Both the position numbers and the translations under genes were made by a program. The notes beneath the pieces are model-generated. The model saw nothing but the letters and a program-made list of their open reading frames with translations. It did not search any database and was not told the origin of the DNA. A DNA stretch of 64,000 nucleotides, taken from contig NZ_CP149798.1 of assembly GCF_037940415.1 (NCBI RefSeq), positions 4,559,001 to 4,623,000 on the forward strand. The letters run 5' to 3'. Positions 25,276-32,976 of the stretch are shown here, piece by piece (position 1 is the first letter of the stretch; each line of letters starts with the position of its first letter). The stretch comes from Streptomyces sp. f51 (lineage in GTDB: Bacteria; Actinomycetota; Actinomycetes; Streptomycetales; Streptomycetaceae).

Positions 25276-26439
25276 CTACCGGCGCGGCTTCGACAGCGCT
25301 GTACGCAGCTTCGGGGTGAGCCGGTTCTCGACGAGGCGGTTGAGCAGCCAGGCGAGCAGCAGCATCGTGGCGACGGTGGCCGGGAAGGTGCCGTAGGACG
25401 GGATGTGCAGGGTCCGGTGGTAGGCCTTGATGACGACCCAGCCCAGGTGTTCGTGGACCAGGTAGAACGGGTACGTCAGCGCGCCCGCGACCGTCAGCCA
25501 GCGCCAGTTCGCCCAGCGCAGCCAGCCGAGCGCGATCGCGGCGACGGCCACGTAGCCGAAGGTGACGACGAGGATGATGGCGGTGGCCGAACGGTTGGAG
25601 AAGAACTCCGGGTTCGGGGCGTGCCACAGGCGCTGGACGGCGTAGTGCTGGCCGATCAGCCAGCTCACGCCGACGATGCCCCAGGCGTACGCGTCACGGC
25701 GGTCGCGGTGGACGAGGTAGAGACCGACGCCGCCGATGAAGAACGGCGCGTACTCGGGCATCAGGACCAGGGTGAGCAGGGGCTCGTGGACGCCCTGCGC
25801 GACGGCCGCGGCCAGCGTCCAGCCGGCGCAGAACAGGATCACGCGCTGCCGGTTCGCCCCCGGCAGCACGATGCACAGCGCGAACAGGGCGTAGAAGCGG
25901 ATCTCGGCCCACAGGGTCCAGCACACGCCCAGTACCCGGTCGACGCCCAGCGGCTGCTGGAGCATCGTGAGGTTGACCAGGGCGTCGCTCGGCGAGACCG
26001 CCTTGTACGCGACGACGGGCAGGGCGAACACGGCGGTCACGATGACGATGGCGGCCCAGTACGCGGGCAGCAGCCGTGAGGCGCGGGAGGCGAAGAAGGA
26101 GCGCAGCGGCCGGCCCCAGCCGCTCATGCTGATGACGAAGCCGCTGATCACGAAGAAGATCTGCACGCCCAGGCAGCCGTAGGCGAACAGGTGGTGCAGG
26201 GTGGGGAACTGATGTCTCGGGGAGCTGCCCCAGGCCTGGACGACCTCGCCGTCCCGGCCGCCGTAGTGGTATCCGGCCACCATCAGGGCCGCGACGAGCC
26301 GCAGTCCGTCGAGGGCGCGCAGCCGGTTCTCCCGGCGCACCACGGGCTTGGGGGCGGCGGACGTCTCGGCGGGTGGCAGGACGGTACGGACCACGGTGCC
26401 GGTCGACGTCCCGCGGGCCTCCTCGGGCGTGTCGATCAC
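25276..26439 (-). CDS. membrane acyltransferase, family 3 (OafA/NodX-like)
   Basis: This 387-residue protein has about ten membrane helices and the acyltransferase-3 landmarks. These are RLRALDGLRLVAALMVAGYH near the N-terminus with the catalytic-type His, FFVISGFVISMSGWGRPLRS, FFASRASRLLPAYWAAI, and VHEHLGWVV near the C-terminus. Such proteins move acetyl or other acyl groups onto exported sugars or wall polymers. GTG 26439 was chosen because GAGGGG lies 6 bases upstream; GTG 26472 gives 11 more residues with no such site. It neighbours the nonulosonate locus, so polymer O-acylation is conceivable, but a terminator separates the two. Confidence 0.88.
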   Translation of the reverse strand: MIDTPEEARGTSTGTVVRTVLPPAETSAAPKPVVRRENRLRALDGLRLVAALMVAGYHYGGRDGEVVQAWGSSPRHQFPTLHHLFAYGCLGVQIFFVISGFVISMSGWGRPLRSFFASRASRLLPAYWAAIVIVTAVFALPVVAYKAVSPSDALVNLTMLQQPLGVDRVLGVCWTLWAEIRFYALFALCIVLPGANRQRVILFCAGWTLAAAVAQGVHEPLLTLVLMPEYAPFFIGGVGLYLVHRDRRDAYAWGIVGVSWLIGQHYAVQRLWHAPNPEFFSNRSATAIILVVTFGYVAVAAIALGWLRWANWRWLTVAGALTYPFYLVHEHLGWVVIKAYHRTLHIPSYGTFPATVATMLLLAWLLNRLVENRLTPKLRTALSKPRR

Positions 26440-26571
26440 AAGGTTCCCCTCGATGGGACTCAGCTGGCCCACAGCACGTTAGTCCGATAGTCGGGGATGC
26501 TTACGGCCTGGCGGGGCCGGTTCCGCGTCCCGCCCACGGGAGTTCATCTGTGTGACGCTCCCGCGTTGACG

Positions 26572-26586
26572 ACTCTTCCGAAGAGT
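26572..26586. promoter_or_regulatory. 15-bp palindrome ACTCTTC-C-GAAGAGT
   Basis: A perfect 7-1-7 palindrome 133 bp upstream of the acyltransferase start, between that gene and the polysialyltransferase terminator. Possible regulator site; no partner is identified. Confidence 0.35.
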
Positions 26587-26618
26587 GACAAATCGGACGC
26601 GGGAGCCGGTGGCGTGAA

Positions 26619-26658
26619 AGGGGCGGGGCCGGGTCGTGTCCGACCCGGCCCCGCCCCT
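26619..26658 (-). terminator. terminator of the leftward glycosyltransferase operon
   Basis: A perfect 18-bp inverted repeat (arms 26619-26636 and 26641-26658, starting AGGGGCGGGGCCGGG) with loop TGTC, 30 bp beyond the stop of the gene at 26688. Confidence 0.88.
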
Positions 26659-26687
26659 GGTGTCCCGCGCGGGAAGCGCCCGCCGCC

Positions 26688-28022
26688 TCAGCGGCCCACC
26701 GCCCGCTTCAGCGAGCGCGCCCTGCGGGCGACCCGTCGCACGGTCGCGTTGCGCGGGATGAAGGCGAGCTGGGCCGGGACCGCCCCGGGCAGGGCCAGCG
26801 AGGTCAGACGCTTGCGCTTGAAGTAGCGCCAGGTGTCCTGGGTCAGCTGGTTCGTCAGATAGCTCTCGGCCGCCGGACGCAGGTCCGGGCAGATCTTCGG
26901 CTGCATCGCGTAGCCGACGGCTCTCAGGAGTCTCGTCAGGTCCGCCACGTCCATGCCGGGCCGCTGCGCGGTGACCGCGGCGCCGTCCGCCAGGTCGGGC
27001 ACCAGCGCGTCGACGATGGTCACCGGGACGCGGTTGCTGTTCTCGTACGGGGTGAGACGGTCGAGCAGCGAGCCGGTGCCGACGCGGGCGACCGGCAGGC
27101 CGTACAGCGCCGACGCCGTGAACAGCGCCGTGGAGAAGCAGCCGACGACCAGAGCGGGACGCATCCGCTGGTAGAGCACCTCGGCCAGGACCGGGGTGTC
27201 GAGGACGGTGAGGTCCGCGCCGAGCTTCTCGGCCTCCTTCTCCAGCATCCGCGACCAGCGCGCCGGGGCCGAGGGGTGCGGCTTGAACACCACCCGGGTG
27301 TGCCCGAGCGCCAGGGCGCCCTTCAGCATCCGTACGTGGAGCTGCTCCTCCTCCTCGGCGGTGAGGATCTCCAGCGCCGAGAGGTACTGGCCGAGCAGCA
27401 GCGCGGGCTCCTCCACCGACGGCAGCTCGTCACCGGTGTCGACGAGTTCCGCGAGCACCTTCACGAACGCGTCCGTGGGCACGATCTCCGGCTCGACGCC
27501 GAACTCGGTGAGCAGCAGCGGCTTCAGACCGGGGACCAGGTCCAGATGGAGCAGCCGGGTCACCCGCGTGCCGACCAGCGGGTCGATCTTGTTGCGGGTG
27601 GGGCCGTAGCTCATCAGGCCGTCGGCGTACACCGTGACGGGCGCGCCCATGAAGATCTGGGAGACGCCGAGCGCCGGGTTGACCTGGATCGACTCCACGG
27701 CCAGTTCGACGTCGTCGTCGCCGAGGTTCCAGGCGAGCCGCAGATGCCGCTCCCACAGCGGGACGTCGTCGGGCCGCGGGGCCCAGCCGCCCGGGTGGAA
27801 CGGGGAGATGGTCTCGTTCCACGAGATGACGTCGTCGAAGCGGCCGCGCAGCCGCTCGAAGCCGGGCATCTCGTCCACGCCGGGCGTCGTCTCGGGCGTC
27901 GCCGCGTTGTTGGAGACGAGCAGGATGCGCCGGTCCGCGGGCCCGAAGCTGTCGGTGTCGAGGGCCGCGGCGAGCGTGGCCGTCCCGTACAGCGTCGACG
28001 CCATGAAGATCTGGGTGGTCAC
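26688..28022 (-). CDS. polysialyltransferase-family glycosyltransferase
   Basis: This 444-residue protein begins TTQIFMASTLYGTATLAAAL, an N-terminal Rossmann-like strand. The family motif VVFKPHPSAPARWSRML lies near residue 245, followed by LVVGCFSTALFTASALYGLP, a donor-binding glycine/serine segment. The K-P-H-P box and the serine-rich segment are features of bacterial alpha-2,8-polysialyltransferase-like (GT38/GT52-type) enzymes that use CMP-activated nonulosonic acids. Its GTG overlaps the stop of the upstream GT2 gene (GTGA, 28019-28022). In this locus it is the best candidate for the polymerase of a nonulosonic acid chain. The acceptor is unknown. Confidence 0.8.
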   Translation of the reverse strand: MTTQIFMASTLYGTATLAAALDTDSFGPADRRILLVSNNAATPETTPGVDEMPGFERLRGRFDDVISWNETISPFHPGGWAPRPDDVPLWERHLRLAWNLGDDDVELAVESIQVNPALGVSQIFMGAPVTVYADGLMSYGPTRNKIDPLVGTRVTRLLHLDLVPGLKPLLLTEFGVEPEIVPTDAFVKVLAELVDTGDELPSVEEPALLLGQYLSALEILTAEEEEQLHVRMLKGALALGHTRVVFKPHPSAPARWSRMLEKEAEKLGADLTVLDTPVLAEVLYQRMRPALVVGCFSTALFTASALYGLPVARVGTGSLLDRLTPYENSNRVPVTIVDALVPDLADGAAVTAQRPGMDVADLTRLLRAVGYAMQPKICPDLRPAAESYLTNQLTQDTWRYFKRKRLTSLALPGAVPAQLAFIPRNATVRRVARRARSLKRAVGR

Positions 28023-28999
28023 GCGGCCACCCCCGCGGCGGGCGCGGGCCGTCGGCGCAGCCGGCGCAGCCGGGTGGCGCGCTGGACGTCCATCGAGTCG
28101 AGGGCCTCGTCGAGCACGCCCTGGGGCATGCGGCGCAGTGCGACGGCACTCATGGACTTCAGTTTCCGTGCCACTGCCGGCTCGAACCTTTCGATGGATC
28201 CCAGGTGATGGGAAATAATCGCGCAATACGTGCGCACGGCTTTGGGAAGGAGTTTCTCCGCGTCCCGGTCCTCGGCGGTTTCCGCCACGACCTGGTCGAA
28301 CGCGCGAATGAAATCGAGTTGGCGCACGTCCCCGATCTGGGTGAGGGAGGAGGCGACACCACGCCGGTAGTACACGCCGAGCAGGCCCACCGTGGCGAAC
28401 GATTCCGCCTCCCGGTGCAGCTTCCAGATCCACGGCCGGTCCTCGGCCGTGCGCAGCCCGTCGGTGAAGTGGAGCAGCCCCCGGTCGACCAGCCGGCGGT
28501 GGTAGATGCCCGCCCAGGCGTACGCGTAGTCGACGGAGGTGGAGCGGTCGGAGGGAAGGATGGCGTCGCGGGGACTCAGCACGACTCCGCGCCGGCCGTG
28601 CGGAACCCGGTGGATGGTCCGGGCCCGCGCGGTGCACTGGACATGGTCCGTGCGCACGAAGTCGCAGCCCAGGTCCTCGATGGAGGAGACGAGTTGTTCG
28701 TAGTAACCGGGGGCGAGCCAGTCGTCCCCGTCGAGGAACGTGAGGTACTCGCCACGCGCCGCGTCGATTCCGGTGTTGCGGGCGGTGGCCAGTCCTCCGT
28801 TCTTCTCGTGTCTGACATACACCGCACCCGGGAGCTCGCGCTCCGCGCGCGCGAGGATGTCCGGTGTCTCGTCGCGAGAGCAGTCGTCGACGAGAATGAA
28901 TTCGAAATCCTGCCGTGCGTTCGCACGCAGGCTCTTCAGGGTGTCGGGCGCATATTGCTGCACGTTGTAGAACGGCACGATGACGGAGAGCTTGACCAC
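28019..28999 (-). CDS. glycosyltransferase family 2
   Basis: This 326-residue GT-A enzyme opens with KLSVIVPFYNVQQYAPDTL, followed by FILVDDCSRDETPDIL, GLATARNTGIDAARGEYLTF and the metal-binding FLDGDDWLAPGYYEQL. A later RTAEDRPWIWKLHRE supplies an ED motif common in GT2 proteins. A basic C-terminal tail (TRLRRLRRR) may contact the membrane. It starts at GTG 28999 and is the first gene of the leftward two-gene unit. It could add side-chain sugars or a linkage-unit sugar; the substrate is not visible. Confidence 0.85.
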   Translation of the reverse strand: MVKLSVIVPFYNVQQYAPDTLKSLRANARQDFEFILVDDCSRDETPDILARAERELPGAVYVRHEKNGGLATARNTGIDAARGEYLTFLDGDDWLAPGYYEQLVSSIEDLGCDFVRTDHVQCTARARTIHRVPHGRRGVVLSPRDAILPSDRSTSVDYAYAWAGIYHRRLVDRGLLHFTDGLRTAEDRPWIWKLHREAESFATVGLLGVYYRRGVASSLTQIGDVRQLDFIRAFDQVVAETAEDRDAEKLLPKAVRTYCAIISHHLGSIERFEPAVARKLKSMSAVALRRMPQGVLDEALDSMDVQRATRLRRLRRRPAPAAGVAA

Positions 29000-29197
29000 G
29001 CCTGTGACGTTAGGGGCCGGCCCGGCATTCGTCTTTACCGTTGGTGAGATGCAAGGTGAACGACGCGTGGCGGTACCGTGAACCGCGCCGCTTTCTCAGC
29101 CGATCCCGGGCTGATTCCCCATTCGTCGACGCGCTGTTAACCGTTTGTTGTATTCGGGTTGGGCCGCTCCTCGAAATGGCTTCCTAGCGTCTAGGGC
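29000..29197. promoter_or_regulatory. divergent promoter region of the nonulosonate locus
   Basis: These 198 bases separate the GT2 gene and the DUF6716 gene, which are transcribed apart. The sequence is less GC-rich around 29025-29060 and 29130-29165 (GTTAACCGTTTGTTGTATTCGG). TTGTAT is a possible -10-type element, but I cannot assign boxes with confidence. Confidence 0.5.
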
Positions 29198-30538
29198 GTG
29201 CCAGCAAGTACCAAGAAGTCGCTGCGGGTTGCCGTCCTCGCGGATTCCGACACCAGGTGGAAATGGGGCTCGCTCACCGCGAACCGCATTTCCCCGGTTG
29301 AATCGGACATCCGCCTCGACGGATTCCTCCTGCGCGGCCGAGCCACCCCGACCCCCCGCCAGCTCGAAGAGGTCGGCGTCCGCGCGGACTCCCTCCGCGA
29401 GGTCACCGCCGTCGAGTTCCTGCGCGAGATGGGCCGGGAGGACCGCGTCTACGACGTGGTCGTCCTCGCCCTGGTCGGCGGTGCCGTCCAGGCGGTCCTG
29501 CACGGTCTCTCCCGTGCCTGGGCCGGACGGGCGAAGCGTCCCCTGGTCGTCACCGGCTACGTCGGCGTCGTCTACGAGAAGCTCGCCGACGGACTGCTCC
29601 TGCGGCACGGCGCGGACCTCGTCCTCGCCAACTCCCGCCAGGACGCGGACCGTTTCCGGGACGTGTACGAAGGGGTCGGCGCGGACGCCGGACCGGTGAC
29701 CGAGGTCGCCCTGCCCTTCCTCGGCGGGAACGCCTACGCGGAGCACGACCCGTCCGCGGAGCAGGGGAGCAGGCCGTACACGGTCGTCTTCGCCGCCCAG
29801 CCCTCCGTACCCGAGAACCGCAGGGACCGTACGTACCTGCTGGACCGGCTCATCGGCCACGCGCGGCTGCACCCGGACCGCGAGGTCCTGCTCAAGCTGC
29901 GCTCCAAGCCGGGTGAACACACCACCCACATCGAGGAGCTGCCGTACCAGAAGCTGGTGCAGAAGGCGGACCCGCCGGCCAACTTCCGCCTGGTGTACGG
30001 GCACATGGGTGAGGTCCTGGACCGCACCGACCTGCTCGTCACCATCAGCTCCACCGCCGCCCTGGAGTCCCTGCACCGCCGTATCCCCACCGTCGTCCTG
30101 ACCGACCTCGGGGTGCGCGAGGCGCTCGGCAACCACCACTTCGTGGGATCCGGCTGCCTCGCCTCCTGGGACCAGCTCGACGCGGGACACCGGCCGGAGC
30201 CCGACCCCCGGTGGGTGGCCCGGCAGGGCGTCGCGGCCGAGGGAGGCGCGTACGAGACCGCCTTCGACGCCGCGAGGGAGCGCATCACCGGACTGCTCGC
30301 CGCCGCTGAACTGCCGCCCCTCGCCCCCTACTACACCCCCGTCACCGCGCCCGGCTATCTGCCCGGCATCCTCGCCCGCCACCACCTCGGACCCGACGGC
30401 AGCCCGCTGCCCGGTGCCCCGGCGGCGGACCGGGAACCCAGCCCCGTACGGCAGTTCGTGCGCAAGGCCGCCCGCGGCGCCTACCGCCACGGCGTCCAGC
30501 GCGTGGCACCGGTGATCCGGCGGATGGGCGAACTGTGA
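29198..30538 (+). CDS. DUF6716 putative glycosyltransferase
   Basis: This 446-residue soluble protein begins KKSLRVAVLADSDTRWKWGS. Its GT-B-like features are VLALVGGAVQAVLHGLSRAW, FAAQPSVPENRRDRTYLLDR, EVLLKLRSKPGEHTTHIEEL and LLVTISSTAALESLHRRIP. The last two resemble the basic/His box and Ser-Thr donor-binding segment of polysialyltransferase-like enzymes. The GTG at 29198 follows an AG-rich stretch. It is the first gene of the rightward operon with the CMP-sugar synthetase and NeuB, so a role in transferring or priming the nonulosonic acid chain is likely. Confidence 0.75.
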   Translation: MPASTKKSLRVAVLADSDTRWKWGSLTANRISPVESDIRLDGFLLRGRATPTPRQLEEVGVRADSLREVTAVEFLREMGREDRVYDVVVLALVGGAVQAVLHGLSRAWAGRAKRPLVVTGYVGVVYEKLADGLLLRHGADLVLANSRQDADRFRDVYEGVGADAGPVTEVALPFLGGNAYAEHDPSAEQGSRPYTVVFAAQPSVPENRRDRTYLLDRLIGHARLHPDREVLLKLRSKPGEHTTHIEELPYQKLVQKADPPANFRLVYGHMGEVLDRTDLLVTISSTAALESLHRRIPTVVLTDLGVREALGNHHFVGSGCLASWDQLDAGHRPEPDPRWVARQGVAAEGGAYETAFDAARERITGLLAAAELPPLAPYYTPVTAPGYLPGILARHHLGPDGSPLPGAPAADREPSPVRQFVRKAARGAYRHGVQRVAPVIRRMGEL

Positions 30539-30614
30539 GCGCCCCGGCAACGGGCCGACCGCGGCCCACCGCCCCCCACGCCTTCCTCGCCTCCCTCGTC
30601 AAGGAGAACAGCGC

Positions 30615-31985
30615 ATGACCAACTCGGAAGCGGGCCAGGCCGCGCCGGTGCGCCGCGTACTCGCGGTGATCCCCGCGCGCGGCGGCTCCAAGGGCGTGCC
30701 CGCCAAGAACCTCCTGCCCGTCGGCGGTGTGCCGCTGGTGGCCCGCGCGGTGCGCGAGTGCCGCGCCGCCCGTCTGGTGACGGACGTCGTCGTCTCCACC
30801 GACGACCAGGCCATCGCCGCGGCGGCCCGCCAGGCCGGCGCCGAGGTCGTGCTGCGCCCCGCCGCCATCGCCGGCGACACCGCCACCTCCGAGGCCGCCG
30901 TCCTGCACGCCATGGACACCCACGAGGCGCTGCACGGCTCCCCGGTCGACGTGGTGCTGCTCGTCCAGTGCACGAGCCCGTTCATCATCCGCGAGGACGT
31001 GGACGGCGTCGTCGACGCGATCGTCGCCAACGGCGCGGACACGGCGCTGACCGTGGCCCCCTTCCACGGCTTCGTGTGGCGCGACGGCGACGACGAGCCC
31101 ACCGCGGCGGTGGCCGCCGGGACCGCCGGCGCGACCGTCGACGGCCGCACCGGCGTCCTGGTCGCCGACACCGCCGCCGCCGGGACCGCCGGCGCGACCG
31201 TCGACGGCCGCACCGGCGTCCTGGTCGCCGACACCGCCACCACCGGCGGCTACGGCGTCAACCACGACAAGTCCTTCCGCCCGCGCCGCCAGGACCGCCC
31301 CCAGGACCTGCTGGAGACCGGAGCCGTCTACGCCATGGAGGCCGCCGGCTTCCGCGAGGCCAAGCACCGCTTCTTCGGCCGCACCGAACTCGTGCGCACC
31401 GACCCGGCCCGCGTGCTGGAGATCGACGACCCGCACGACCTCGCCCGCGCCCGGGCCCTCGCGCCGCTCTTCGACGCGAACAGGCCCGGCTCCCTCCCGA
31501 CCGCCGAAGACATCGACGCGGTCGTCCTCGACTTCGACGGCACCCAGACCGACGACAGGGTGCTGATCGACTCCGACGGACGGGAGTTCGTCTCCGTGCA
31601 CCGCGGGGACGGCCTCGGTATCGCCGCCCTCCGCAGGAGCGGACTGACGATGCTGATCCTGTCCACGGAACAGAACCCGGTCGTCGCCGCCCGGGCCCGG
31701 AAGCTCAAGATCCCGGTCCTGCACGGCATCGACCGGAAAGACCTCGCACTGAAGCAGTGGTGCGAGGAACAGGGCATCGCGCCCGAGCGCGTGCTCTACG
31801 TCGGCAACGACGTCAACGACCTCCCCTGCTTCGCCCTCGTGGGCTGGCCGGTGGCGGTCGCGAGCGCCCACGACGTCGTGCGCGGCGCCGCACGCGCGGT
31901 CACCACCGTCCCCGGTGGCGACGGCGCGATCCGAGAGATCGCCAGCTGGATCCTCGGCCCTTCTCTCGACTCCCTCGACAAGTAA
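30615..31985 (+). CDS. CMP-nonulosonic acid synthetase fused to KdsC-type HAD phosphatase
   Basis: This 456-residue two-domain enzyme has a cytidylyltransferase of the NeuA/KdsB fold at residues about 12-285. It contains VIPARGGSKGVPAKNLLPVG, VSTDDQAIAAAARQAGAEVV, QCTSPFIIREDVDGVVDAI and FRPRRQDRPQDLLETGAVYA. Residues about 295-456 are a HAD hydrolase: VVLDFDGTQTDDRVLIDSDG and VLYVGNDVNDLPCFALVGWP. Such a fusion could dephosphorylate a 9-phosphate and then activate the sugar with CTP. Between the active-site segments FVWRDGD and GVNHDK lies a loop made of a perfect 63-bp tandem duplication. AAGGAGA precedes the ATG. Confidence 0.93.
   Translation: MTNSEAGQAAPVRRVLAVIPARGGSKGVPAKNLLPVGGVPLVARAVRECRAARLVTDVVVSTDDQAIAAAARQAGAEVVLRPAAIAGDTATSEAAVLHAMDTHEALHGSPVDVVLLVQCTSPFIIREDVDGVVDAIVANGADTALTVAPFHGFVWRDGDDEPTAAVAAGTAGATVDGRTGVLVADTAAAGTAGATVDGRTGVLVADTATTGGYGVNHDKSFRPRRQDRPQDLLETGAVYAMEAAGFREAKHRFFGRTELVRTDPARVLEIDDPHDLARARALAPLFDANRPGSLPTAEDIDAVVLDFDGTQTDDRVLIDSDGREFVSVHRGDGLGIAALRRSGLTMLILSTEQNPVVAARARKLKIPVLHGIDRKDLALKQWCEEQGIAPERVLYVGNDVNDLPCFALVGWPVAVASAHDVVRGAARAVTTVPGGDGAIREIASWILGPSLDSLDK
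31113..31238 (+). repeat. perfect 63-bp tandem duplication inside the CMP-sugar synthetase gene
   Basis: Copies 31113-31175 and 31176-31238 are identical. Each encodes 21 residues of Ala/Gly/Thr/Val-rich sequence containing TVDGRTGVLVADT, at residues about 167-208. The duplication keeps the frame. Confidence 0.95.
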
Positions 31986-31999
31986 GGAACTTCTCCACC

Positions 32000-32938
32000 A
32001 TGAGCACCAACTCCCGTCTGCGCCAGTTCGGTTCGAAGACCGCCGGCCCCGGCCACCCCGTCTACGTCGTCGGCGAGATCGGCATCAACCACAACGGTGA
32101 GCTGGAGAACGCCTTCAAGCTCATCGACGCCGCCGCCGAGGCCGGCTGCGACGCCGTCAAGTTCCAGAAGCGCACCCCGGAGATCTGCACCCCGCGCGAC
32201 CAGTGGGACATCGAGCGCGACACCCCCTGGGGCCGCATGACCTACATCGACTACCGCCACCGCGTGGAGTTCGGTGAGGACGAGTACCGCCAGATCGACG
32301 AGTACGCCAAGAGCAAGAACATCGACTGGTTCGCCTCCCCGTGGGACACCGAGGCCGTCGCCTTCCTGGAGAAGTTCGACGTCCCCGCCCACAAGGTGGC
32401 CTCCGCCTCGCTCACCGACGACGAGCTGCTGCGCGCCCTGCGCGCCACCGGCCGCACGGTCATCCTCTCCACCGGCATGTCGACGCCGAAGCAGATCCGT
32501 CACGCGGTCGAGGTCCTCGGCAGCGACAACATCCTGATGTGCCACGCCACGTCGACCTACCCGGCGCAGGCCGAGGAGCTCAACCTCCGCGTCATCAACA
32601 CCCTCCAGGCCGAGTACCCGAACGTCCCGATCGGCTACTCCGGCCACGAGACCGGCCTTCAGACCACGCTCGCCGCGGTCGCCCTCGGCGCCACCTTCGT
32701 CGAGCGCCACATCACCCTCGACCGCGCGATGTGGGGCTCCGACCAGGCCGCCTCCGTCGAGCCGCAGGGCCTGACCCGCCTCGTCCGCGACATCCGCACC
32801 ATCGAGGCCTCCCTCGGTGACGGCGTCAAGAAGGTCTACGAGTCCGAGCTCGGCCCGATGAAGAAGCTGCGCCGCGTCACGGGCGTCATCGCCGAGGCCG
32901 AGATCGCCGCGGCCGCGGGCGAGCCCGTCTCGGTCTGA
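32000..32938 (+). CDS. NeuB-family nonulosonate synthase without complete SAF domain
   Basis: This 312-residue TIM-barrel enzyme condenses phosphoenolpyruvate with a hexose or hexosamine (or its 6-phosphate). Landmarks are VGEIGINHNGELENAFKLID, DAVKFQKRTPEICTP, HKVASASLTDDELLRAL, MCHATSTYPAQAEELNLRV, IGYSGHETG and VERHITLDRAMWGSDQAAS. Typical NeuB proteins of about 345 residues end with an antifreeze-like SAF domain containing RPG-x-GI; here the chain stops at AEAEIAAAAGEPVSV, just where that domain would begin. AAGGAA precedes the ATG at 32000. With the HAD fusion upstream, a Kdn- or sialic acid-9-phosphate product is plausible. Confidence 0.93.
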   Translation: MSTNSRLRQFGSKTAGPGHPVYVVGEIGINHNGELENAFKLIDAAAEAGCDAVKFQKRTPEICTPRDQWDIERDTPWGRMTYIDYRHRVEFGEDEYRQIDEYAKSKNIDWFASPWDTEAVAFLEKFDVPAHKVASASLTDDELLRALRATGRTVILSTGMSTPKQIRHAVEVLGSDNILMCHATSTYPAQAEELNLRVINTLQAEYPNVPIGYSGHETGLQTTLAAVALGATFVERHITLDRAMWGSDQAASVEPQGLTRLVRDIRTIEASLGDGVKKVYESELGPMKKLRRVTGVIAEAEIAAAAGEPVSV

Positions 32939-32976
32939 ACACCCTGAATTCCTTACGACGGGACGGTCGTACGTCG

